Positions 32,621-44,900 of a stretch of DNA of 64,000 nt are shown in pieces. Under the pieces are notes generated by a model, which was not told the origin of the DNA, ran no database searches, and was given only the letters and a program-made list of their open reading frames with translations. Positions within the stretch are counted from its first letter, which is position 1. Each line of letters starts with the position of its first letter. The translations under genes and the position numbers were made by a program. Source of the DNA: Ancistrus triradiatus (taxonomy: Eukaryota > Chordata > Actinopteri > Siluriformes > Loricariidae); the NCBI GenBank assembly GCA_025084515.1, contig JAJAGP010000766.1, positions 186,001-250,000 of the forward strand, written 5' to 3'.

Positions 32621-34011
32621 CCGAGTCAAACTTGAACACTTTTAGATGATGTGACAGGATCTTAAACAGGCATTCAGTGCTTGAAACCTGAATTAAAGCA
32701 ATTCTACAGTGATGTAAGACAGTGATCTCCAGTTATTACAAGCTTTAGAAGATTGCTGTTGCTACTTAATGTGGCAAGTTTAAGGGTCAATACATTTTCC
32801 ACATGAGTGGTATACAGTAGCTGTTACATAATATTTTTCTTTAATGAATTACTTGCTTATTTTAAAATGTGTTTTGTGGGTTTTTTTAATCAAGATTTGA
32901 TTTATTGAACTATAATCGACATGTTTGGGTCAGCTGTCAGTTGCATACACTCAAAGGGCTGACCTCACTCTGCAGTGGGCTGTTTCCTGTGCAGATCTGC
33001 AAAGTGCATGGTTATAGAAACTTTGAGCAAATGCAAAGAAAGTTAGTTCTTCACTGTGGTTTCACTGGTCCCACAAAGAAGATGTTCCACTGCGTCATAA
33101 CAACTTCATAGCAGTTTTCAGGGTTCTGCTTTTTCAGATAGAGATGTGTAATATCACATTGTTCATATTTATTATTTGTCAAAATGTTAACTTTTAACAA
33201 TTACAGTCACTTAAATATATTTATATATGGGTTCACAGACCACTGTTTTATCTCAACTCAACCTGTGCCCTGCTGTGAGCCCCCTGCCCTCATTTAGAGC
33301 TAGTGGTTGGTTATTTCCTGTTCAGAGAAAGTGGTTTCTAAAACCACCAGCAGAGCAGAAGAATAACTATGTGTTTTTTCATGGCTTGATCACACACATA
33401 GATCATCATCTCCATAGCAACACCTGTTTGGTCATGTTTTCTAGATGGACTATAGATTTTCTGACAAGTTTTTTATAATTGAGGTGGCTGGAGAGTACAA
33501 TTCAATGGGAACTCCTGGGGTTCGGTCCCTACTCACAGTGAATCAGCCACAAGTTCAATTGATAGCATCTTCTTAGACCGGTAGTGGCTCCCTAAGTCAG
33601 ACTTTGTGGTGCTGAGGGTTTTAATCTCTTAAATAATCTGCCACTAACCACATAATCACTGCATCACTGCCCTGACCCAAAGTAGGACAAGCTGGAAAAA
33701 AGGACTTTGTTGTACTGTATACTGGTGTATATAATGACAATAAATGCAATAAATAAAGTAACCTTATACAACGTTGATTTCTTTATAAAATAAATGTATT
33801 TATACTTGGGGTACACAGTTATAAATGAGTTACTTCCTACTAAAAATGCCTTTTTGCACTTTTACATGTACTTGGTCTCTGTACTAATACCTCAGCTGGT
33901 TCTAGTATTAGAAATGAATCATGAAATCTTATGTAAATAAATTCTTTAAAAAAACATTCTTATTAATTCCTTAAGCAATGATAAATTGATGTTAGAGATG
34001 CTAGCTGCTTA

Positions 34012-34038
34012 TTGGACGGTTCAGAGGAACAGGAAGTT
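34012..34038 (+). promoter_or_regulatory. Candidate proximal promoter of gene B (inverted CCAAT box and ETS/PU.1-like site)
   Basis: attggacgg and cagaggaacaggaagtttg are conserved with 15841-15869 at the same distance before the start codon. They lie in a well-conserved segment of about 130 bp that runs into exon 1. Confidence 0.35.
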
Positions 34039-34116
34039 TGAGTTTGGGGTTAATGCTTTCATCACCTCAGTCGCTGTATCTCTGGACTGCAGACCCCCGG
34101 AGGATCTCTGAGAGAA

Positions 34117-34711
34117 ATGGCCAAGCTCCTGCATCTTTTTACTTTACAGCTGCTCGTTGGTGAGTTCATACAATGGTATGATTCAGAAGCTTAACATTTT
34201 ACATTGCTGCTCAAAATGTGTGAAAAGGAAAACACATGTTTTCACAAATATGTGTTGCTTATTGTATTACTAGTATTATTAGAATTAAAGCTTTAGGTAT
34301 GAGACTAGTTTAGAATATACATATGCAGAAATGTTAAGTTTTTATTGATAAGTATTTTTTGGATTTCACAAAATACCCTTGTGGCATCCTATAAATAATG
34401 TCAGTACAAGTTAAGAATCTAAAGGTGCAGACTTTTTAAAACTGTGCTATACTTACTATATATAAGTAAATTATGGAGGCACCTGTGTATATTTTGTCTT
34501 TAATACTTGTAATTGATATGAAAAACTACCGGTTAGGTCATACAGGTATAATGTTTGTGGTTGGCCTTATTAGAGATGCGATCTACCCAGAGAAACAATG
34601 GTGTAACATTCGAAAAGAACGTTACATACGAACCAACTTCAGTTAAATAGGCACGGCAGCAATCATAGCTGAAAAGCATTATAAATACACTGTTAATAAA
34701 ATAAAGCAAAT

Positions 34712-34771
<60 letters not shown>

Positions 34772-37700
34772 TTAGTGTAAAATACAGAGCAATAGCCTAT
34801 GCCTGTCATTTCAAAGGCTTTTGATAGGTATGCAGTATTTCTCTAATTAAGAATGCATATGAGTGAGAGAGAGAGACACACAGAGAGTGAGAGTGAGTGT
34901 TGGGAGTGACAACCAATCACAATCTTCAAAAGAATGAGTCATACCTACCAACCGTGTCAACGTTTAAGCTAAAGCATCTACCTAGGAGTTTTTAGGTTAA
35001 GTTAGGAGCTCTCGATGTTATGAACCATGTGGTTTGTGAGAAGGACCCAAGTGCAGTTAGCTATGGCTGTTTGGAAAGCCCAGCTAATGGGGTAGAAGGT
35101 ATGTAGGTGATGTGTGCAAATGTATAACTGTTAAAGGGGCAAGATTACAAGCACACACACCAGAGACTCTAAAGGCTCATCGTCCTCTTGATCGTGATCG
35201 TGTAGGGAGAAAAAGAATCCCCCGATCGCGAAGGAGGGGGGCGACGGCGTGAGAGGGAAAGGCGTGGGCGAGGCTCAAAGCAGCCAGGAGAAGCCTGGTA
35301 AATGTAAACACAAAACAGAAATGAAACAAAAACTGGCCCTACACCAAAGCTACGACCCTAAATTACCAAGCAATCTTCTAATTGCTCCCATTTGGAGATC
35401 TTCGAACCTCCAGACGTACCGTTGTCCCTGAAACAAAACCAAATACGTAAGAAAACGCTGAACGCCGTGGCGAAATATCGAGCAGCGCACCCATATGCGT
35501 AGCATCGTGCTCCAGTACAATGCATAACAATGGTGCGACACTGTGTGAGCCCAAAGGTGTGTTTATAAAGCCTCAAGATCAGGTGTCATGACTCAGATGA
35601 TTAAAGCCTGGGAAGCTTTATATCAATATGACAATATGATATAATCAAATATGACAGACGGACTGGGCAATACTGGGCAGCCTACTAGATTTTGGATAGA
35701 TGTAGCCAACCTGTCTCTCACAGCCTTGGGTCCCATTAATAGAACCTCAGTTTTATCTGAGTTAAGTAAGAGAAAATTAAATAACATCCAATCTTTTAAT
35801 TCCTTTACACAGTCCTCAATTTTGTTGACTGTAAGGCTGTCATTAGGTTTGGCCAATATGTACAGCTGTGTATCATTTGCATAGCAGTGGAAACTAATGC
35901 CATGTTTACGAATAACTACAGAGAGAATAAAAGCGGGCCAAGCACTGACCCCTGAGGCACACCATACTTCACTTTTGAGAGCTTAGTATCAGGGGGCGCA
36001 TTCCCGCCCCTAGGGGTCGCCGCGGGACCGCTAAACGCCGTGGCCGGCCACCTATAAAATGAGCTTTCTAATGCCGGCCTTCGGCGCACTGTCTCGTATT
36101 CCACGCGACGTTTGGAGAGTTTTTCTTCTAGTGTTACCCTTTCACAGACTGCGTAAGGACAGTGGTAATCCCGTGTCGCCCAGGAGGCGGGATATGTAAA
36201 GGCAAAAGCCTTGAGGTAATTGCTAGGGCCTTAGTCGTTAGGTTAGGGAAAGTTTGGGGTAACGCTACTAACCCCCGTCTCTTTCTCCAGCCCGAGACGC
36301 CCGCGGCCATCTTCCGCTTCTCCCGGTTCCCCCCGGGACGTTGGTAAGTTCCTGTCGCGGGTCCTGTCGTCTCCGGCATTATCCGGTGCTTACTGCACCC
36401 CGGGGCAAGTATAGCCTTCTTCCCGTGGGCTTTCGAACGCGTTCCTAGCGGTCCTAGAGACGCGCCGATTGCGCCTGGCTCGCCGAAATCCCGGGCACAT
36501 GCGCCAGTCGCTCGACACCCACACACACACACCACACTCGCAGCGCACGCACAGAGCGTAACAAGCACACACACACACGGCCGGCTCTGTCACATTCAGC
36601 ACGCAGCAGGCGCGTGCTGCTCACCCTGGCTCCCTCCCCCATACAAACAGAGTCAGGTCTGCCACAGAGAGTTTTCCCACGCACACACATAAACGCCCGC
36701 TTGCGCTCTGAGTACTGTGTGTGCCTTTTTTCCCTTGCAGTTCAGTGCAGAAGTGCTGACGGGAAAATCATTCCCGCCTTTTTCCTTTGCCTTTTCACTT
36801 TCATTTTGTTAAGAAAGGATTTGTCCTAATAATATATAATCCGTTTTTGTTTGAGATCGCCAGGAAGCGACTCCTTAGTTTGTCCTTAGGCTTATTGCCA
36901 TCATTCTCTTTTGTCAGATCACAGAATCCGTGGTGCAGCGGTAGTTCTCCCGCCCCCGGAGACTGTGACTCTGGTATCGAATCCCGTGACGGGCCACCTT
37001 CAGTAGCCCCTCCCGCTCTGTGACGGGATTTTCCTCTTACGTTTTTATTTTCCTTTGGGTCATTTGGTGTAGACCCCCGCACTTGAGTCCGTTAGTTCTC
37101 CTTTTTTGGTGCGCCTCCACAGGCCCCCCATAACACTTAGACCTTAGATTATTTATGTAAACAAACTGGTACCGGTCGGTTAAACAGGATTTAAACCAAG
37201 AAAGTGCTAATCCCTTAATACCTACAGTATTTTCTAGTCTGTTTAGTAAAACATCATGATCTATAGTGTCAAATGCTGCACTTAAATCTAACAGAACAAG
37301 AAAAGAAACACATCCCTTATCTGAGGACATTAACAAGTCATTTAGTACCCTAATTAATGCTGTTTCAGTACTATGAGGGGCCTGAAATGTTTCATAAATA
37401 CCATTCCTTTGGAGGTAACTGCAGAGCTGCTGATAGACGGCTTTTTCTAAGATTTTGGACAGAAACGGGAGATTTGAAATTGGTCTATAATTAGATATCA
37501 CACAAGGGTCAAGATTGGCTTTTTTAATCAGTGGTTTGATAACGGCAGATTTCAAGGATTTGGGCACATAACCAAAGGTAAGGGATGAATTTAAAATAAC
37601 TAACAGTGGCTCTATAATACCAGGTATTACTTCTTTGAGTAAAGGTGTAAGAATTGGATCTAATAAACATGTTGATGACTTAGACGAGCTGATCAGTGCG

Positions 37701-40700
37701 GATAGTTCAGTATTAGTAATTGGGGTAAAAGATTCTAATCTTGATTTACAGCTAATTAAACAGATGTCTTCACTATTGCTGAATCTGGAAGGTTGCTGAA
37801 TAGTTTGGTGATGTGATGAGCATCGAGTTTTATGCCTACTTGAGTTTTATGTCCAGGTGATCTTGGTGTTGTGGGTGCACAACCAGGAAAAGCCCAACTC
37901 AACTCTGAGTTGGGGCACCTGGGCACCAGAAGAGGGAATTTCTTGGTGTGCAGGCCCACCCGTAAGATGACCGGCATGGTCTGGTGGGAAACTAGTGCGT
38001 TTCCCAGGGCCCTACCATCGATGACTTCAAGTGCAAGGGTTGTGGTGGTTTTCTGAGCCATATCCCTAGCTGTCACACCAGACCCTTGTCAATGAAGTTG
38101 CTGGCTGCCCCTGAGTCCACATAAATGTACAGCCGGGTACCAGGTCTCCCCTACTGGCTGATCCCCTTCCCGGGTCTGCCCATTCCAGTTCTGTGGCGGT
38201 TCGGTGGAGGGGCGCCACCCTGGCTTGTCAGAGCTCCATCGGCTCAGCAGAATCGGTGTCGTCCGTGGGACGATGGAATCCACTGTGGTTAGTCCAGGGG
38301 GTGGCTGGCGAGCTGCCAGCCCTCGCCCTTTACTTTAGCCGAATGTCACACCGAATACTACGTTTGTACAGGTCGGCTAGGCTGGCTGCAGGGTCACGTG
38401 TGGTGAGCTCATGCCTGAGTTTGTCACTCAGTCCCCTCTGGAAAATGGCCATCAGTGCTTCATTGTTCCAGCCACTCTCTACAGTCAATGTCTGGAAGCT
38501 GATGATGTAATCGGCTACCTGTCTAGAGCCCTGGGTGAGCTCAAGGAGGCAGAGTGACAGCTCCCATTGCATGGGAGTAGGGATCCCACTATCCTACTAT
38601 GCTGTGTGGCTGGTGAAATAAACAAGGAAGTAAAAGAGCTTTAAACGGCAGACAAAAGCACAGCGTGAAAGTGGACTCAAAAACAGAAGATATATTAATA
38701 TATTATTATTAAATGCGAGGAAAGAAACTGAATGCAACAAGAACATGGCATTTACAGTTGAACGCAAATGCCATTAACAATTGCAAACTACGATGTAGTG
38801 AGCGCGAAGCCAAAATGAAAGTGATTTGCTCAGAGGTGTCGACTCGGGGGTCAAAATTGACTCTGAAAATGATTCACATTATCAAAAATGCTGATGCTGG
38901 CATAATGGCGACAGGCCTGGCTCATGAGAACGAGAGAAAAACAACGTGGCGCTAACAGAGGTGCCATGTGGGCAGTACCACAAACAGGGGAAAAAGGCGA
39001 AGCCCAGTGTAAGCTTGCAAAAACAGAGAATAATGAACAGATCCTTAGGGAATAAGAACGGGGTTCGGTCCTCATTTAGAGGGCCATGGGGAGAGTCAAG
39101 CTTTTTGTCACTCTTGCAAACACACAGCAACAATGCACATTTAGGTGCAAAGTAATTGGCCCTTTAACATAGCCACTGGCCCCAGCCTGCCCCCACACTT
39201 CAAATGTTCTCAAACTTCCCCTTTTAGGCTGTTTTACGGATGTAAGTAGCATCTGTACATTTTTATGCAACAATCTGCCAGTATACAAGTTATATAAATT
39301 ATACAGGTTATGCAAAAGGCATTTTTATATAAAAGCTGATTATTATTTTTTTCTTTTTGCTAAAATCAAACTATAGTTCTTTACAACAGGGTATGAGCAG
39401 CTCTGTTTTAGTAATTTGCAAACCTGTGCAGTAAAAAAAAAATCTAAATATGATATGCTATTTGCATAATTTGCTAAATATGATATTTCTGCAAATTGTG
39501 ATGCATAAATAAAAACGGGGGAAAAATTAACTATAAACTGTGTTATATACAAAAGTTCACCCCCCTTTTTCAGATGATCCATTAGTGGTGTTTGTTAGGT
39601 CTTAGTATTGCAGAAAGTTGACAGATTTAATTTTGCCATCTTTAGAGATTCTGAAAAATGTTTAAATTGACTCACATTTTATTGGTGTAGATTACTGATG
39701 GTAAAGAAACAGGGAAACATGTGAGCTAGATAAGTACTGTACATTTATTGCAGACATAGAGAGATACAGAGAATAATTTTATAAATAACATTAAGAAATG
39801 TAAGTAGAAATGGGTAAATAGAAAACATGCACATGCTTGCCTCAGTTAAATGAGCAGCTGTTTCATCCTGACTGTATTTGGAGAAGGTTTAAAATGCCAA
39901 AGCCTAACAATATAAATCTAAATATTGTGATATTACTATTACAGGTGGATGAACAGGGTGATTTGGAAATTGATGATTACTCTGCTCTCTCACTGTGATT
40001 TTCTTCTTTCAGGTTCATTCATACTCTGTATCCTTCAGAAGATTAATCCAGCTGATCTCAGATCTGTTCATCCTGGTGGAAACATCAGTCTGAACTGTAA
40101 CATCACTGCTGATGATGAAGAGATATTTTGGTTTCTGCAGAGAGCTGAGGAGATGACAGCACTGATTTATGGTAGCAGAAGTAAACTAGATAAAATCATT
40201 AAGCTCGGTTACAATGTGACCAGGAGTCATATTACTGTAACCCAAAACAGCAGCTCATTCAGTCTGGTGATTATTGGAGTTACAGAGACAGATCTGGGAC
40301 TTTATTACTGCGGGGCTCGAAAGATCCAGGAACCCATTCAGTTCAGGAAAACCATCAGACTGAACTTTACAGGTTAGTCTCAATGATTTTATAAATTGTA
40401 CGTGTTATGCTGTTTTTATGTGATTTCTGGAGCATTCATTTAGTCTTTTAAACATCAAAACTTATTTATTTAATTATTTAATCAATTAATATACATTAGT
40501 TATTTATAATAATTAATTAATTATTTTTATGATTCGCCATAATAAAAACCAGCGAACCGTAAAAACAAACGTGAAAAGGGTTTTATGAACGCACCTGCAG
40601 TTAGCTCCAGATGGAAATAGTGAACCAAAAGTCTAGATAAATAATAAAGGAACTAAACAAAAGGAAACGGAAAATGAAGCTCCGCCTCTATCGAGTGGCA

Positions 40701-41920
40701 TCTGAGGGTTGAACCCTGGGTCTGTTGCTCTAACGTCTCGCCGCGAGTAGGCTGATGAGGTCATGCATTGAAAAGGACCAAAAAGGCCAGACAAAGGAAC
40801 CGTGCAAAGTGGACTCAAACAAAGGGAGGGAAAAAATGACAAATAGTAAAATGAGTAACAAAAGGAAGGCAATAAAGCGCCTGGATGTTCTAAAACGGGA
40901 GAACGCAAGGGGGAAGAAACAAAGGATATAACGCGATGTAACGAGCTGAGCCTAACGCAATCGGTGTATGCACTCAGCATAGCTTGGGCGGCGCATGCGC
41001 AGTGTAGCAAAGCACTGAGCGAAGCGAAGCCAACGCACTGTCTCACAGTCTATTGGAGTTGCATGCTCTGCACATGCGCAGCCTGACAGAGGGAGCAATG
41101 ATGTGATATGCAGGCTTCGGGGACTCCCTTCAATGTCCGAAGCAGTGCAGGGCGATTCACGGGACTGCCCACACCTGGCAGCGAGAATCGGGTCCGCAAA
41201 CAAGGGCACGAGAGAGCCGTTTTGCCTGCTGCTCTACGGGGCTAATAAGCCCAGAAGGGAAACGCTACAGTGAGGGAAACGCGGGGGGCTCGTGATGCCA
41301 AAGCGAAACCGCGAATGGGGGAACGGGTGGAAAACAGCAGGATCAGTCCCTACTTTAAAATCTACACCATATTTTACCTCTGGATCTCCTGATTCATACA
41401 ATAACCTCAGAAGAGATCTTTAACGGTTTCCCTAGCCGCCTGAGAGAGGAACCGGCGGATGAAACAATACGCAAACAGTATGAACGCGAAAATGGGCAAT
41501 GCGAATGCCAAGATGAGCCAATGGTGCGACACTTGACTGAGCTAAATCGTGCTCTTAAATAGCAACGCTGACAGGTGTCGCTAATATCGCAATCACGCAG
41601 CATAAACATGTGCATGCGAGATCGCGCTCACTGTGAGGATCCCAGCAAGATGGCCTAGCCAACACTGACCTCTAGTGTCAGTTTTGTAGAGATCCCACAG
41701 TGTTAGGGGGTCCGTAACAATTATTTATTTATTTATTATTAATTTCTTTAACTATTAATTATTCCAGCCTCACAGATATATTCCGAGTTCAATTTGTGGC
41801 CTAGACTCTGTGTTTAATGTTTTTGTGTTGGTATGTTCTCCGCTGTGACTGCATGGGATATAATTAATAATTGTCTACAGCATTACACAAGTTAATGACA
41901 AGTCCTCATAAAGATAATTA

Positions 41921-41988
<68 letters not shown>

Positions 41989-44900
41989 GCCTTGCTATAC
42001 TTGTGAGGACAAATGTCCTTATATTCATAGGAAAATCTGGTCATTTTCACTTCTGAGGACCATTTTGCCGGTCCTTACTTCTCTAATAGCTTTTTACAGA
42101 AATGGCAACTTTTATTTGGACATACAGAAAGAGGTCAAATATCTGAAGATAAAGACTTTTGGCTGTAATTTTCCATTGTTGATAAAGGGAATTTGGTCTA
42201 TGTGTCGAATTATTTTATACACAAGTGCAGCCACTTGTCAGCACTGTACTGATATTATAACTCTGTGGTCTTCTGTGTTTTTGTATTTCAGAAGAAAACA
42301 AACAAAATATCCCTGGTGAGAATATTGATACCAGGCATTTTTCAGCTCCTGATTATAACTGGATTACCATTATACTCCTATCCTGTGTGTGTTCAGTCTC
42401 CATCTTAATAATCATCAGCATGTGTGTGTACTGGTTTAGAGAGCAAGGTGAGAACTTCTGTCAGTCATCTACTGTATTACATTTAAATGTACAGTAAACA
42501 GGTGAATTTGTGTATTTATTGTGTTATTCTGTTTTGGGGAATTATTTTCTATTTTAGTGAAGTCAGTATTACCATGCAGCTGCTGCAGTAACACCACAGG
42601 TTCAACTGAAAAGGTACAAAAAGCACTCACAATAACGTAACAATGAGTGACAGACACTCAGTCTACAGTAATGCACTGGCCCACCACCACAGGGACCTGG
42701 AATTGGGTCCAACAGTGCGTCTTGGCCGGGTTGCCCATCACATACACATTTGAGTGGCTGTGTCTGACGGAGGGGAGGCTGGTCAGTGGACCATTCACCA
42801 GCACTGCAACATCAACCCCTATCCAACCCAGTGGTACTCTGGTGTCTTATCCAGGACATGTGCTAGGGATAGGCGTCAGAGCCCCAGCCACCCTGATGAG
42901 TAAGAAGGGGAATTAACATGTGAAAATAAACCCATATAGTGAGATTAAATTATGTTTGTACTGATATCCCTCATGTATTCCATCACCTGCATGTGGCGAA
43001 TATCAGCTCATGTCATTTATTAGCTGCTATTAAGGGACAATCGTTTCTAAATTCCCCGGGGCTTGGGTTGCATACAATAATGGATAATAATGTATTGAAA
43101 TGGCTGAGATTAATCAGTACAAATATAAACATAATCATATTAACAGAGCTGCATGCCAGATATTGTGACCAAGGTAATTATTATATCATGAAACAATGCA
43201 ATATCCCTTGTACTACTGTAGAGGATTATAGCATCAACTCTAAATGACTTACTGTTAATGAATAAATGGGGGATCACCTGATTAATTTGTTATTGGCGAA
43301 TCAGGAAAACCAGTTAATTTGGAAGAAAAGTATTAACCCTTTAAAAAGTACAGGGATTAGACAACATTTTAGACTACAATAATTTATTAGTATGGTGTAG
43401 GGCCTCCATTTGCGGCCAATACAGCATAAATTCGTCTTGGAAATGACATATACAAGTCCTGCACAGTGGTCAGAGGGATTTTAAGCCATTCTTGCAGGAT
43501 AGTGGTCAGGTCACTACGTGATGCTGGTGGAGGAAAATGTTTCCTGACTCGCTTCTCCAAAACACCCAATAATGGCTCAATAATATTTAGATCTGGTGAC
43601 TGTGCAGGCCATGGGAGATATTCAACTTCACTTTCATGTTCATCAAATCATCTGAACTCTGGTATGTCACGCATATTGTTGTGTGCATTGCAATATTTTG
43701 AGCAAAACTGTGCTCTTACCCTGCTAATTGAACCTTCACACTCTGCTCTTACTGGTGCAATGTGCAATTAATGAAGATTGGCCACCAGACTGGTCCAATT
43801 TAGCCATGAAACCTCCCCCACTAAAATGACAGGTGTTTCAGTTTCATTGTCTAACCCCTGTAGACTCTATCTTAAAACCATGTGGTCTAAAAGTCATCAA
43901 ATTGTCTCATTTTGAATAATGAAGTCACTTCCATGCCAAATGTGATTTAAAGAATGTAATTTGAAGAATGTAAATTGAAGAATGTAATTTAGTAAATGCA
44001 GGAAACAACAAAATCACTGTTAAAATTTGATACAATAATGGAAATATAACCACAATATTGAGTCTACAGTAATCTTTGTGGATATGAGCATCTAACCTTT
44101 AGTACTGCTTTATAGATGCTACACTGGATGCAGCAATTAGATTATGAGTAGTTTGGGGTGATTTTGACAAATCACTTATGAACTCTTAATTTTGGATTAT
44201 AGGCATGTGAAATATACTACAACGCAGTGTGGTTTTAAAATATTGATGTGATTTCAAGAACCAAAAGGAGACACCCTGAAATGAGCAGTGACGTTGGTAC
44301 CTGCTTTATGCTGGACAGGGATTGTAGCTGCCCTTGTGTAATTTCAATCAGTGGAGTGTCCTACATGATAGGAAACATGGTCAACCTGGTGTCAACCATG
44401 GTGATTGGTGCCAATCAATCTCCATGGCAGGGACCTGTGATGGGTTCACTTGAAAGAGGAAAGAAGATGGTTTCACATGCTCTGGTAGGCAGCAGGTCTT
44501 CACCAGCATGCACCATCAGCAGAACTTTCCAGCTTCTGGCTTGCAAAAGATTTCTAGTTTATTTTTCTTAAAATCACATTTAATTTAGATTTTAAAAGCT
44601 AGATTCGTTGGCCACCAGTTCAAAACATTCTAAAACTACAGTGTAGATACAACCTCTAATAGTTTTTACCCAAAATTGTCAGAGGATCTTTGTCTAGGTT
44701 GTTTAGAGACCGTACTGAAAATAAATAAATAAATTAATTAATTAATTAATTAGTTAATTAACTATCAGACTCATGCACCAAATTTCTGGTTCAAACATTG
44801 CATTAAACATTTACTGCAATATTGGATCATTTTCCTCAATAAATAAATGAACAAGTATAATATTTTTGTCTCATTAGTTTAACTGGGTTCTCTTTATCTA

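Noticed and set aside
36926..36993. tRNA gene
   Set aside because: A and B box-like motifs are present but no acceptor stem pairs, and it lies inside an LTR-like insertion. The same applies to 14405-14480, 31158-31225 and 40704-40760.
44248..44571. 107-codon plus-strand open frame
   Set aside because: No recognisable domain, no splice sites and no conserved partner; it lies in an intron full of transposon pieces.
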